64,000 bases of DNA from positions 44,819 through 108,818 of the forward strand of contig JAFGHR010000019.1 of NCBI GenBank assembly GCA_016930015.1, in the 5' to 3' direction. The stretch comes from Anaerolineae bacterium. Lineage in GTDB: Bacteria; Chloroflexota; Anaerolineae; Aggregatilineales; Aggregatilineaceae. Shown here in pieces: positions 8,366 to 18,756 of the stretch. Made by a program: the position numbers and the translations under genes. Every line of letters begins with the position of its first letter. Position 1 is the stretch's first letter. The notes beneath the pieces were generated by a model. That model was not told where the DNA came from, made no database searches, and saw only the letters and a list, made by a program, of their open reading frames with translations.

Positions 8366-10810
8366 ATGCGCTACGGCTACTTTGATGATAAACACCGCGA
8401 ATATGTGATAACCCGGCCCAATACACCCCTTCCATGGATCAACTACCTGGGCAGCGAAGACTATTTTGGCCTGATATCAAACACCGCAGGCGGCTACTCG
8501 TTTTACCGTGATGCCCGGCTGCGGCGGCTGACACGTTATCGGTACAACAACGTGCCGTTCGATCTTGGCGGACGGTACATTTATCTTCGCGATAACACCA
8601 GCGGCGACTTCTGGTCGTCCTCATGGCAGCCGACACGCCGCCCATTGCAGAACTACACCTGCCGTCACGGATTGGGCTATACCACCATCGCCTCTACGGC
8701 CAACGGGATCAACGCTCAAACACGCTACTTTGTTCCAGTAGGCGAAACCCTGGAAATCTGGCAGTTCACGGTAGAAAACCAACGCCCGGAATCCGCGTCA
8801 TTTTCCGTTTTCGCAAGCATCGAGTTCTGCCTGTGGGATGCATACGACGACATGACCAACTTCCAGCGCAACTTTAACATTGGCGAGGTTGAAGTTGAAG
8901 ATGGCGTAATTTATCATAAAACAGAATACCGCGAGCGCCGTGATCACTTTGCTTATTTCGCCTGCTCCGAAAAAACAGCCGGTTATGATACGCAACGTGA
9001 CGTGTTCTTGGGACCCTATCGCGGCTGGGACAACCCCGAAGCCGTCGAACGTGGGCAGTGTTCCAATTCCATCGCTCATGGCTGGGCACCGGTCGGCGTA
9101 CACCAGGTCATGATCAACCTGGAACCCGGCGAAACGCGCGAAATCATCTTTGTGCTGGGGTATCATGAAAACCCACGCGACCAGAAATTTTCATCGCCAG
9201 ACTTACAAACGCTAAACAAAACAACCGTAAAACCAATTATTGACACGTTTTTGAAGCCGGAAAATGTAAACGCGGTCTTTGAAACCCTGCGCACGTATTG
9301 GGACGGCCTGTTGAATGTCCTACAGGTCGATACGCCCGACATTCACACCAACCGGATGGTCAACATCTGGAACGCTTACCAATGCATGGTGACATTTAAC
9401 CTGTCGCGCTCTGCGTCCATGTTCGAATCCGGTATTGGGCGCGGAATGGGTTTCCGCGACTCCAACCAGGACTTGCTGGGTTTTGTTCACATGGTACCGG
9501 CACGCGCCCGTGAACGTATTATTGATATAACATCTACCCAACTCGAATCCGGCGGCGCCTATCACCAGTACCAACCGCTGACCAAACGCGGCAATGCAGC
9601 CGTTGGCGGCAACTTTAACGATGACCCGCTGTGGCTCGTGTTGGCCGTGGCCGCGTACATCAAAGAAACGGGCGACTGGGATATCCTGGATGAGCAGGTC
9701 CCCTATGACAACCGACCCGGCTCGGAAACGCCGCTCTACGAACACTTGCAACGCTCCCTTCAATATACACTCAACAATATGGGACCTCATAACCTGCCCC
9801 TGATTGGCCGTGCCGACTGGAACGACTGCCTGAATTTGAACACGTTTTCCGCCGAATCCGGTGAGTCCTTCCAGACGACCACGACTATGGATGGCAAAGT
9901 GGCCGAGTCGGTATTCATTGCCGGGTTATTCACGCTGGCTGCGCGCGACATGGTAGGAATTGCCCGGCACAGGGGACACGACGCGGAAACCAAAGCCTAC
10001 GAAGACGCCATTGAGCAGATGACCGCCGTAGTAAATGAACATGGCTGGGACGGCGAATGGTTCCTGCGCGCTTACGATCACTACGGCGAAAAAGTCGGCT
10101 CGCACGAACTTGATGAAGGGCGTATTTTTATCGAACCGCAGGGAATGTGCGTAATGGCCGGGATCGGTATCGACAATGGCCGCGCCCAACAAGCCCTGGC
10201 CTCCGTCAGCCAACATCTGGCAACCCAACACGGTATTATTTTGCACACTCCGGCCTATACCCGGTACCAGCTCAAGCTGGGCGAAATTTCGACCTATCCC
10301 CCAGGATATAAAGAAAACGCCGGGATATTCTGCCATACCAATCCCTGGGTGATGATCGCGGAAACGATACTGGGTGACGGCAACCAGGCTCACGCCTACT
10401 ACACGGCAATTAACCCCTCGGCCCGCGAGGATATCAGCGAGATTCATCGCTGTGAACCTTACGTGTATGCCCAGATGATCGCCGGGCGTGATGCGCCTAC
10501 GCATGGCGAAGCCAAAAATTCATGGCTGTCCGGTACAGCGGCATACAACTACGTCGCTATCAGCCAGTGGATTCTTGGCATTCGGGCCGAGTTCAACGGG
10601 CTGCGCGTCGCCCCGGTCATTCCGGACGACTGGACGGGTTTCACAGCCAGGCGCCAGTACCGCGGCGTAACCTATTACATTTCAGTCAAACGCGCTGGCC
10701 CCGGCAACACAACAACAATAACCGTCGACGGCCAGCCAATCGAAGGCAATGTAATTCCCGTGCCATCCTCCAACCAGCGCGAAGTCAATGTAGAAGTAAC
10801 ACTGACATAA
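8366..10810 (+). CDS. GH94 phosphorylase, cellobiose phosphorylase-like
   Basis: This 814-residue cytoplasmic enzyme should cleave a beta-linked disaccharide with phosphate, giving alpha-glucose 1-phosphate and glucose if the substrate is cellobiose. The N terminus matches the cellobiose phosphorylase pattern: FDDKHREYVITRP, then TPLPWINYLG. A beta-sandwich domain (to about 280) and linker helices are followed by an (alpha/alpha)6 catalytic domain holding RADWNDCLN (D484 to D487), the motif with the catalytic acid. There is no signal peptide. ATG 8366 has GGAG 5 bp upstream and yields the family N terminus; longer in-frame starts lack one. Chitobiose and other GH94 specificities are possible, but the operator and N terminus favour cellobiose or cello-oligosaccharides. 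Confidence 0.92.
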   Translation: MRYGYFDDKHREYVITRPNTPLPWINYLGSEDYFGLISNTAGGYSFYRDARLRRLTRYRYNNVPFDLGGRYIYLRDNTSGDFWSSSWQPTRRPLQNYTCRHGLGYTTIASTANGINAQTRYFVPVGETLEIWQFTVENQRPESASFSVFASIEFCLWDAYDDMTNFQRNFNIGEVEVEDGVIYHKTEYRERRDHFAYFACSEKTAGYDTQRDVFLGPYRGWDNPEAVERGQCSNSIAHGWAPVGVHQVMINLEPGETREIIFVLGYHENPRDQKFSSPDLQTLNKTTVKPIIDTFLKPENVNAVFETLRTYWDGLLNVLQVDTPDIHTNRMVNIWNAYQCMVTFNLSRSASMFESGIGRGMGFRDSNQDLLGFVHMVPARARERIIDITSTQLESGGAYHQYQPLTKRGNAAVGGNFNDDPLWLVLAVAAYIKETGDWDILDEQVPYDNRPGSETPLYEHLQRSLQYTLNNMGPHNLPLIGRADWNDCLNLNTFSAESGESFQTTTTMDGKVAESVFIAGLFTLAARDMVGIARHRGHDAETKAYEDAIEQMTAVVNEHGWDGEWFLRAYDHYGEKVGSHELDEGRIFIEPQGMCVMAGIGIDNGRAQQALASVSQHLATQHGIILHTPAYTRYQLKLGEISTYPPGYKENAGIFCHTNPWVMIAETILGDGNQAHAYYTAINPSAREDISEIHRCEPYVYAQMIAGRDAPTHGEAKNSWLSGTAAYNYVAISQWILGIRAEFNGLRVAPVIPDDWTGFTARRQYRGVTYYISVKRAGPGNTTTITVDGQPIEGNVIPVPSSNQREVNVEVTLT

Positions 10811-10831
10811 AACGCCTCCCATGTTTTACGC

Positions 10832-10866
10832 AAAAAGCCCGCTGGTGTGTGACAGCGGGTTTTTTG
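10832..10866 (+). terminator. Intrinsic terminator of the beta-glucan operon
   Basis: CCCGCTG (10838-10844) pairs with CAGCGGG (10853-10859), preceded by AAAAA and followed by TTTTTT. It lies 22 bp after the phosphorylase stop and marks the end of the locus. Confidence 0.9.
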
Positions 10867-11108
10867 TTTGCCTAAAATCGTACCGGGCGCCGAGTCCAAC
10901 CGATGGTATTCGGTCCCCGAAAACAAAACCGGTCCCAGCCGCACACGCGGCCATTGTTAACCTGTTGGTTCGGCACGCAGTGTGCGGCCAATATCACACA
11001 CTACACCAGAATATTGCCAAAAACGCAGCAGCGATATTTTGTGCGGCGTGTTACCATCAATACCATGATCTCTTGGCAAGCAACAATCACAAAGTGGCCA
11101 TAAACCGC

Positions 11109-12926
11109 ATGTCTTCTGAGTTCATCGCACGCACATTTGATCAAACCGATTTTTCCAGCCCTACACGGTTCGTCTGGTCGCACATCCGCAGCAACCCCGT
11201 ATTTGCTTCATTGATGATCGTCGGGGCCTTCAGCAACGCCGCATTAACTTCATTGGTGCCCATTCTAATAGGCATCGCGGTGGATGCCATCATTGACGAC
11301 AGCGATCTCACGCGGGTTGGCTGGATAGGTCTGACGATCATTGGCAGCCAGCTTTTGCGCGGCATACTCCAGTTTATGCGCAATTTCTCATCCGAGACAT
11401 TTGCCCAGCGCATCGAACGCGACGTGCGCAACGAATTATACGTCAGCCTGCTGGGCAAAAGCATGTCCTACCATGATTTTCAGCCGGTCGGTGAAATCAT
11501 GGCACGGGTCACCAACGATGTACGCGAAATCAACCTGATGATGAATCCCGGCCTGAACCTGATCATCGGTTCCAGCATGTTTATTCTGCTGCCGATGCTG
11601 GCCACGCCCGGTATTCACCCGGCGCTGATCGTGTCGCCGTTGTTATTTGTGTGCGCCTATGTGGGCGTGCAGTACCACTATGTCAAAACCCTGCACACCA
11701 TCGCCCAAAAAGGCCGGGCCAGTTTTGGGCACATGAATGCGCGGCTTGCTGAAACGTTAGACGGCGTTGAAGTGGTCAAGGGCACCGCCCAGGAAGACCA
11801 GGAAATCGATAAATTTAACGGCCTGGTCGACCAGGTACGCTATTGGTTTGTCCGGCAGGGCGATGTCGAAGCCCGCTATTTTGCCATTCTGTTACTGGGG
11901 CTGGTGCAGGTCGGCGGCTTTATGCACGCTATTTATCTGTACAAAACCGGCACGATCAACACAGGTGATATTGTGGCTTTCATGGGGCAGCTCAGCCTGT
12001 TTGGCTTCCCGGTGTTCACATCGATTTTTGCGTTGGGGCGAGTCGCATCGGGACATGCCAGCGCGGCGCGCATCCTGGCGATCATCAACGCCGAAACCGA
12101 TCTGGATCAGAATGCTGAGGGCTACCATGCTGCGATCCAGGGCGCGATCACGTTTGAACATGTCAATTTCGGATACGTTAATAACAAACAGGTGCTGCAT
12201 GACGTGTCGTTCAGCATCCGGCCCGGCCAGACCGTCGCCATTGTGGGGCAAACCGGATCGGGCAAAAGCACCCTGACCAAGCTCACTAACCGCACCTATG
12301 ACGCCGACAGCGGGCGGGTGCTGGTCGATGGGGCGGATGTCCGCGCGTGGGACCTGGCCGCGCTGCGCTCTCAGATCAGCATCATCGAGCAGGAAATCTT
12401 TCTGTTCAGCCGGACGGTTGCCGACAACATCAGCTTTGGCAAACCGGATGCCTCGCAGGATGTCATCGAGCAGGCCGCACGGAATGCCCAGGCTCACGAC
12501 TTTATCATGGCCCTGCCGCACGGTTACGACACCGTGATCGGGCAGCGCGGTGTTACGCTCAGCGGCGGCCAGCGGCAGCGATTGGCCATCGCGCGGGCTT
12601 TTCTGACCGATCCGCGCATTTTGATCCTGGATGACAGTACCAGCGCCATCGACAGCGCCACCGAAGACCGGATTCAACGCGCGATCTGGGCTGCCGCGAA
12701 GGGTCGAACCACGATCTTGATCACGCACCGGCTGTCACAAATTCGTTGGGCCGATCATATCATCGTGCTCCGGAAAGGCCACATTGCCGCGCAGGGAACG
12801 CATGAGGACCTGCTCCAGACGTCAGCAGCCTACCAGCGCATTTTTGCCCGTTTCGAAGACGACGACATACCAACCACCAGCAGCACACACCCGGCATCAT
12901 TGCACCAGGCAGGAAACAGGTCATAA
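11109..12926 (+). CDS. ABC exporter half-transporter, subunit 1 of a heterodimer (degenerate ATPase site)
   Basis: This 605-residue protein has an N-terminal six-helix membrane domain and a C-terminal ATPase. Walker A is GQTGSGKST, the signature LSGGQRQR, and Walker B reads ILILDDSTSAID, so Asp replaces the usual catalytic Glu. The next gene supplies a partner with intact LDEATAS but a variant LSIGQ signature. In the heterodimer the Asp-containing Walker B would face that LSIGQ signature, giving one degenerate and one active site, as known for Thermotoga TM287/288. I chose ATG 11109 because the longer frame runs back through the terminator at 10832; no strong ribosome binding site is visible. 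The substrate is unknown. Confidence 0.88.
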   Translation: MSSEFIARTFDQTDFSSPTRFVWSHIRSNPVFASLMIVGAFSNAALTSLVPILIGIAVDAIIDDSDLTRVGWIGLTIIGSQLLRGILQFMRNFSSETFAQRIERDVRNELYVSLLGKSMSYHDFQPVGEIMARVTNDVREINLMMNPGLNLIIGSSMFILLPMLATPGIHPALIVSPLLFVCAYVGVQYHYVKTLHTIAQKGRASFGHMNARLAETLDGVEVVKGTAQEDQEIDKFNGLVDQVRYWFVRQGDVEARYFAILLLGLVQVGGFMHAIYLYKTGTINTGDIVAFMGQLSLFGFPVFTSIFALGRVASGHASAARILAIINAETDLDQNAEGYHAAIQGAITFEHVNFGYVNNKQVLHDVSFSIRPGQTVAIVGQTGSGKSTLTKLTNRTYDADSGRVLVDGADVRAWDLAALRSQISIIEQEIFLFSRTVADNISFGKPDASQDVIEQAARNAQAHDFIMALPHGYDTVIGQRGVTLSGGQRQRLAIARAFLTDPRILILDDSTSAIDSATEDRIQRAIWAAAKGRTTILITHRLSQIRWADHIIVLRKGHIAAQGTHEDLLQTSAAYQRIFARFEDDDIPTTSSTHPASLHQAGNRS

Positions 12927-12932
12927 CCAACT

Positions 12933-14771
12933 ATGGGTATCTTTGGCGGTCTTGAACAAGATCAATACGACCGGCAGTATAGTGATGCTTATCTGTTCCG
13001 CCGCTTAGGAAGTTACTTCCGCGCGCAAACGAACCGGTTTGTCGTGTTGATCGTCATGGGGCTGGCGGTTTCGATCGCGCAGGCACTCGCGCCCATCATC
13101 ATCGCGGCGGGAGTCGGCGCACTCGAAACCGGTTCGAACACGCGCCAGTTGGAGCTGCTGGTGGGCGCATTGCTGGGCACCGTGGTGATGCAGTATATCG
13201 CCAACTGGCTGCGCCGCCGTATGACCAATCGTATCGTTGGTGATCTCACTGCGCAGATGCGCAAGGATGCGTTTTCAGCCGCTGTCGAACGTGACATGGC
13301 GTTTTATGATGAGAACAAAACAGGCAAAGTGATCAGCCGCATCACCAGCGATACAGACGACTTTGGCCAGATTCTCATCGTTACTTCCGACATCGTCAGC
13401 CAGATGATCCAGGTTGTTATCCTGTCCGGGGTGCTGATCTGCCGCAATGTATTTCTGACGCTGCTGCTGCTCGTGTTTATGATCCCGATGCTGGCTGTGG
13501 CGTTGATCTTTCGCAGAATTGCGCGTGAAGTGACCCGCCAGGGATCACGCGCAATGGCCGCCGTTAATGACAATATTCAGGAAACAGTCACCGGCATCAG
13601 TGTTTCAAAAAACTTCCGCCAGGAAGCGGCGATCTACGACGACTTTGTGCGTGTCAACGAACAGTCCTACCGTATCAATATGCAGCGCGGGGTGGTGCTG
13701 GCTTCCATTTTCCCGGTGCTGAATGCGCTTTCCGGGTTTGCAACGGCAGCTATCGTTTATGTTGGGGCGCGAACTGTGATCAAGGGAGCGCTGAGCGTCA
13801 GCGGGTGGTATCTCTACATTCAAGCGGCGGATCGCTTCTGGTTCCCGCTGATCAACATCGCGTCCTACTGGAGCCAATTCCAGCAGGCGATGAGTTCGTT
13901 AGAGCGCCTGTTTGCCCTGATCGACACCGAAAACACCGTCCGGCAGACGGACAGCCGGGCAGATAACCACCTCGCGGGACAAATCACGTTCGAGAATGTG
14001 GTTCTTGAATACAAACCGGGGCTGCGCGTGCTTGACCAGTTCAGCCTGACGATTGCGCCCGGTGAAAATGTGGCCTTCGTCGGGCATACCGGCGCGGGCA
14101 AAAGTACCCTCGCCAAACTGCTCACGCGGCTGTACGAGTTTCAGCAAGGCACAATCCGGATCGACGCGCATGATATCCGGTCGTTTGATCTCCATGCCTA
14201 CCGCAGCCAGATCGGTTTTGTGCCCCAGATGCCATTTTTGTTCAGCGGCACCATTGCCGACAATATTCGTTATGGCAAACCGGCGGCAACCGACGACGAG
14301 ATCGAACATGTCGCGTACAGTGTGGGGCGCGGCGAGTGGCTGGAAACACTGCCGGACGGTCTGCAAAGCAGCGTCGGGGAACGTGGCGCACGCTTAAGTA
14401 TCGGGCAGCGCCAGCTTGTCAGCCTGCTGCGTGTATTGGTGCAAAAACCGGCGATCTTTATTCTGGATGAAGCTACCGCGAGCATTGACTCGTTCACTGA
14501 GGCGCAGGTTCAAGAAGCGCTGGACCTGATCCTGGCGCAGTCAACCTCGATCTTGATCGCGCACCGGCTCAGCACGGTACGCAGCGCCGACCGTATTATC
14601 GTGCTGCGCCAGGGTGAAATCATCGAGGAAGGGAATCACCGCACACTGATGGAGCAGGGGGGACATTACGCCGAACTTTATAACGCATACTTCCGCCACC
14701 AATCATTGAGTTACATCGAAAACGCACGCGCCATGTTTGCGGCAGATGACATTCCTCCTGGCGCGGACTAA
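12933..14771 (+). CDS. ABC exporter half-transporter, subunit 2 of a heterodimer
   Basis: This 612-residue partner of the preceding exporter subunit starts 6 bp after it. It has an N-terminal extension (about 30 residues), six membrane helices and an ATPase with Walker A GHTGAGKST, signature LSIGQRQL, Walker B IFILDEATASID and H-loop AHRLST. The catalytic Glu is present, so its own site, completed by the LSGGQ of subunit 1, should be the hydrolytic one. It ends 9 bp from the convergent chemoreceptor gene, with no hairpin between them. Multidrug or lipid export is common in this family, but no substrate is indicated. Confidence 0.92.
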   Translation: MGIFGGLEQDQYDRQYSDAYLFRRLGSYFRAQTNRFVVLIVMGLAVSIAQALAPIIIAAGVGALETGSNTRQLELLVGALLGTVVMQYIANWLRRRMTNRIVGDLTAQMRKDAFSAAVERDMAFYDENKTGKVISRITSDTDDFGQILIVTSDIVSQMIQVVILSGVLICRNVFLTLLLLVFMIPMLAVALIFRRIAREVTRQGSRAMAAVNDNIQETVTGISVSKNFRQEAAIYDDFVRVNEQSYRINMQRGVVLASIFPVLNALSGFATAAIVYVGARTVIKGALSVSGWYLYIQAADRFWFPLINIASYWSQFQQAMSSLERLFALIDTENTVRQTDSRADNHLAGQITFENVVLEYKPGLRVLDQFSLTIAPGENVAFVGHTGAGKSTLAKLLTRLYEFQQGTIRIDAHDIRSFDLHAYRSQIGFVPQMPFLFSGTIADNIRYGKPAATDDEIEHVAYSVGRGEWLETLPDGLQSSVGERGARLSIGQRQLVSLLRVLVQKPAIFILDEATASIDSFTEAQVQEALDLILAQSTSILIAHRLSTVRSADRIIVLRQGEIIEEGNHRTLMEQGGHYAELYNAYFRHQSLSYIENARAMFAADDIPPGAD

Positions 14772-14780
14772 GTAACACGA

Positions 14781-17700
14781 TCATAGTTGATACCGGGTAA
14801 CCGTTTGTTCCATCTGGCGCGCCATGTTATCCAGGTCCTGGGCACTGCGTTCGGTCTGACGCGTGCTGATTGCAGCCTGGGTTGTGGCTTGTTTAATCGA
14901 TACCATCGCCGCTGTGAGTTGTTCCATACCGTTGATCTGCTGGTGCGTACTGGCCGCGATTTGCGCCGATGCCTGGGCCGCTTTTTCGATCGTCTCTGCA
15001 AGTTCACGGATAGCCGAACCGGCACGTTCGACAAGCGCCATCCCGTTTTCAGCCACTTTGCTGCCCTCTTCGGTAACCATCACTGCGGTGTTGGTTGCCT
15101 GTTGAATTTCGTTAAGAATATCGCGTACACGGGCTGTTGCATGGCGCGATTGTTCGGCCAGTTGGCGTACTTCGCTGGCGACAACCGCAAAACCCTTACC
15201 TTCCTCGCCCGCGCGTGCGGCCTCAATACTGGCATTGAGCGCCAGCATCTTGGACTGGTCGGCAATATCGTTAACCGTATCAATAATCTCACCGATTTGC
15301 TGAGTACGCTCAGACAACATCAGGATGTTTTCGGCAATGCTGTCAACCTGCCGCAAAATTTGCCCCATGCCGCCAATTGTATCCGATACGGCTTCCTGCC
15401 CGTTGCGCGACACGGTTAATGATTCGCGGGATGCGTCGGCTACCGACTGGGCACGTTCGGCGGTTTGAGACACGGTGGTTCGCACCTGTTCAACGGTGGT
15501 CATCGTCTGTGTGACAGCGGCATCCTGTTCGGTCGTCGTAGCGCTTTGCTGGGTCGTCGCTGCCAAAATTTCCGCGGCAGACGCCGAGATGCCATTTGCC
15601 GTCTCACGGATTTGAATCGTGATTTCATTCAAGCTGTCCACCATCCGATTCAGGTTTATTTCCAACCGGTACAGGTCATCGCTTTCATCTTGATCCCGAC
15701 CATCGCCGGTAACATTCAAACGCACCGACAGATCACCGTTTGCTACTCGCTGCGCAAAATTCACATACTCGGCCACTTTGGCTCGAAGCAGTTCTTCGCT
15801 GGCACGCAGCGCAGCAGTCCGTTCCTCAACACGTTTTTCGAGTTCGTCGCGGGCTTCTCGTAACTCATCCTGAATTTGTTTTCGTGCGGTGATATCACGT
15901 CCGAGGCCAACAATGCTTGTAATGTTGCCGTCCGAGTCACGAACGGGGGTTTTCGTCGTCAGCAGCCATCGCTGCTCGCCCTGACGGTTAATGACACTCT
16001 CTTCTTCGCCAAGCATCGGCTCGCCGGTGCGGAGGATAGCGCGCTCATCTTCATAGTACTTACGGGCTTCGTCTGCTGAGAAATAATCAAAATCCCAGGT
16101 GCCAACAGCGTCGTCCGGGGACGCAACACCGCACAGATCTGCCTGGGCAGTGTTAATTTTTACAAAGCGGCTTTCCACATCTTTCACATATATCACATCC
16201 GGCAAATTGTTGATGAGCGCATTCAGCAGATTACTTTCTTCTGCCAGCCTGGCCGACGCTTGCTCCAACTCCAACGTGCGTTTTTCAACACGCTGCTCCA
16301 GTTCGTCACGCGCCTGCCGTAACGCCTCCTCGATTTGCTTACGCTGTGTGATGTCCTGCATCGTCCCGATAAGCTTAACCGTCTGCCCCTGGGCATTGGT
16401 CTGTGCATGGCCTTTGGACAGCATATAACGAACCGGTTCTTCCTCCCAGTCAATACGAAATTCCACTTCATAGGGGGAGCCTTGAGCAACGGCCTGGTTG
16501 ATCTGTGCATCAACTTCATCACGATCATCAGGGTGAATCGCCTCGGAAAAATCAGCGCCCATCAAGGGGCCCCTGGAGGGGTCCGCGCCAAACAGCTTGT
16601 AGACCTGTTCGGACCAATAAGTTGTCCACGTATCGACGTCTAATTCCCAATTGCCGATCAGGGCGACTTCCTGCGCTTGTTTAAAACGCTCAGCATTTTT
16701 GACCAACTCTACCGTTCGCTCGGAAACCATCTGTTCCAGGTTATCCAACGTGCGGCGGTTGGCGATAGACGGTGCCGCCAGGGAAGGCAGCGCCCGGTAA
16801 ATGATGTTTTCCTGATCAGAAAACGCATGTGGTTTGGTCCACCCGATCCGCAGCGCGCCAACCCAACGCCCGGCTTGAATAATCGGAACCAGCGCCAATG
16901 AGCGCCAACCTATACGGGCCAAAAAGTTGCGGATTCCATCATCCAGACGCACATCAGTCGTCACATCGCTAATCAGTTTCGCAGCGTTTTCTGTGCCAAA
17001 TAACAACAACCGTGTCAGCGGGAACTCTGGTAAGTATTTACGCTTGCCCAACTCCAGGAATTCACTATTATCGCTGGACCAGGCGGCCACTTCCCAGGCC
17101 CATTCCGGATCATTTTGATCATCCAGATCAATGAACGATAACACCGCCGATGACGCGCCATTGTCAATCGCCGGTTGCGCCAGCACACGCAGCAGATCAT
17201 TTTCGTCCTGGGCCGCGTTGAGTCCCTGGCTGATCTGGTATAGGGTTTCGAGTTCGACCTTCTGACGCTCGATCAACATGCGCCGGTTGGCAACCGCGGG
17301 CGCCGCCAGGGAACCAAGCGCGAGATACACGGCCATTTCTTCTTCGATAAAGGTGTGGATTTCCGGCCAGAAGAAGACAAGTAATCCAACCCATTCTCCC
17401 AACTGCATAAGCGGAACGATCACCGCCGCCTTGAATCCGGCTTCAGCAAAGCGCTTGCGTCCTACATCGTTCACCAGCGCAGATACTTCAAGGTCTGACA
17501 CAAACAACGGTACGTCGGGGTTAGTCAACCATTGATCCGAAAACGACAGGCTGCGCGCAAGAAACGTTGAGCCAATGGACACATACGGTTCGCCCCGTGC
17601 CCGCCAACTGGCCACAGTTTCCGATCGTGCCGGTTTGTCTTCGTGATCCAGATCGATGTATTGCAGTGTCGCTTCCACACAACCCGTATCCCCGGCGGCC

Positions 17701-18527
17701 TGTACCAGGACTTGCAGCAAATCATTTTCGTTCTCAACCTGGTTTAGGCCCCGGCTGATACTGTAGAGAAGCGCGGTTCGCGAGGCCAAACGCTGTTGTT
17801 CTTCCTCAGCACGTTTGCTTTGGATGATATCACGGGCGATAATGCCGATTTTGCGGTCAGCGCCGGTATCGTCTTGAAGCACGGTAAAAACCTGCGATAC
17901 GGGGAAATCACGGCCATCTTTGCCGCGAATTGTCGTTTCACCCGACCATAACCCCTGCCGTAGAACTGTCTCTAAAACCCCATCGGGCAGGTTCGGTTGT
18001 ATGGCATGCAGCGTCAAAGAAGGCATTTCCTCTGGCTGGTAGCCCAGCACAGTGGGCACGGTGGAATTCCAATAGGTGAGCTGCCCGTCATCATCCGCGA
18101 TCATGACAAGATCGGTTGTATTTTCGATAATGCCCAACAGGCGCTCGCGTTGTGTCGTCGCTTCCTGAAGGTTATCAGCCATATGATTAAACGCACGCGC
18201 CATCGTGCCGATCTCGCCTGCGGCTTCAACATCAAGCCGGTGGCTCAAGTCACCCGCCGCGATCTTATCTGTCAGGTCAAGCACCCGTCCCAGCGACCGG
18301 ATAACCCCACGAATGAGTATCCAAAACACACCGGCACCCACTACCAGCGGGGCAGCCAGGGCCAGGAAGGTTACAACAGCGATTGTTTGCTGTTCGGAAT
18401 ACAGATCGTGCTCGCCTTCCAACTCAATGACAAGCGCAACACTGATCAAGCCGAAAAACATAATCGCAAACGTCACTGCAAAACTCGTGACCAGTCTGCG
18501 TTCGACGGTTTTGGTGAAAAAACTCAT
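14781..18527 (-). CDS. Methyl-accepting chemotaxis-type receptor with PAS and tandem GAF sensor domains
   Basis: This 1248-residue signal transducer has TM1 (about 10-33) and TM2 (about 50-73) separated by a very short external loop, so ligand sensing is probably cytoplasmic. Domains follow in order: HAMP (about 75-125), PAS (125-240), two similar GAF modules (about 255-430 and 440-610, sharing ISxGLN and ENDLL), PAS (640-745), PAS (795-915), a second HAMP-like linker (945-1000) and an MCP signalling coiled coil to the end. The kinase-contact hairpin reads [33 protein letters not shown] in two halves around the tip. ATG 18527 is preferred over an upstream GTG because AGAGGA precedes it. No cheA, cheW or cheR is in the window. 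Confidence 0.9.
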   Translation of the reverse strand: MSFFTKTVERRLVTSFAVTFAIMFFGLISVALVIELEGEHDLYSEQQTIAVVTFLALAAPLVVGAGVFWILIRGVIRSLGRVLDLTDKIAAGDLSHRLDVEAAGEIGTMARAFNHMADNLQEATTQRERLLGIIENTTDLVMIADDDGQLTYWNSTVPTVLGYQPEEMPSLTLHAIQPNLPDGVLETVLRQGLWSGETTIRGKDGRDFPVSQVFTVLQDDTGADRKIGIIARDIIQSKRAEEEQQRLASRTALLYSISRGLNQVENENDLLQVLVQAAGDTGCVEATLQYIDLDHEDKPARSETVASWRARGEPYVSIGSTFLARSLSFSDQWLTNPDVPLFVSDLEVSALVNDVGRKRFAEAGFKAAVIVPLMQLGEWVGLLVFFWPEIHTFIEEEMAVYLALGSLAAPAVANRRMLIERQKVELETLYQISQGLNAAQDENDLLRVLAQPAIDNGASSAVLSFIDLDDQNDPEWAWEVAAWSSDNSEFLELGKRKYLPEFPLTRLLLFGTENAAKLISDVTTDVRLDDGIRNFLARIGWRSLALVPIIQAGRWVGALRIGWTKPHAFSDQENIIYRALPSLAAPSIANRRTLDNLEQMVSERTVELVKNAERFKQAQEVALIGNWELDVDTWTTYWSEQVYKLFGADPSRGPLMGADFSEAIHPDDRDEVDAQINQAVAQGSPYEVEFRIDWEEEPVRYMLSKGHAQTNAQGQTVKLIGTMQDITQRKQIEEALRQARDELEQRVEKRTLELEQASARLAEESNLLNALINNLPDVIYVKDVESRFVKINTAQADLCGVASPDDAVGTWDFDYFSADEARKYYEDERAILRTGEPMLGEEESVINRQGEQRWLLTTKTPVRDSDGNITSIVGLGRDITARKQIQDELREARDELEKRVEERTAALRASEELLRAKVAEYVNFAQRVANGDLSVRLNVTGDGRDQDESDDLYRLEINLNRMVDSLNEITIQIRETANGISASAAEILAATTQQSATTTEQDAAVTQTMTTVEQVRTTVSQTAERAQSVADASRESLTVSRNGQEAVSDTIGGMGQILRQVDSIAENILMLSERTQQIGEIIDTVNDIADQSKMLALNASIEAARAGEEGKGFAVVASEVRQLAEQSRHATARVRDILNEIQQATNTAVMVTEEGSKVAENGMALVERAGSAIRELAETIEKAAQASAQIAASTHQQINGMEQLTAAMVSIKQATTQAAISTRQTERSAQDLDNMARQMEQTVTRYQL

Positions 18528-18591
18528 GACCTGTCCTCTCACATCCGCGCGCAGTAAGGCTACGCCATAAAAATAATTACCCCAATCCCCG

Positions 18592-18631
18592 CGCGAACAA
18601 GTTCGCGTTACCCCTTCCCTTGGGGAAGGGG
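18592..18631. repeat. Double palindromic element upstream of the chemoreceptor gene
   Basis: CGCGAAC (18592-18598) pairs with GTTCGCG (18601-18607). Directly after it CCCCTTCCC (18611-18619) pairs with GGGAAGGGG (18623-18631). Two adjacent hairpins of this kind resemble dispersed intergenic palindromic repeats, but no second copy is in this window. Confidence 0.5.
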
Positions 18632-18680
18632 AGCAAAGGCGAACAAACGGGAGATTTATTTTCCTGGTTCAGCCTAACAC

Positions 18681-18728
18681 TAAGCCGGTTGGTTGTCCGG
18701 CACACGATCAACGCAGCCAACCGGGTTA
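18681..18728. repeat. Interrupted inverted repeat between receiver gene end and chemoreceptor
   Basis: TAAGCCGGTTGG (18681-18692) is mirrored by CCAACCGGGTTA (18717-18728), with one mismatched pair and a 24-nt spacer. It lies just after the stop of the receiver-roadblock gene (minus strand) and may act as a terminator without a T-tract. Confidence 0.4.
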
Positions 18729-18756
18729 ACATGTGCTTTAGCCAACACCTATGCCG

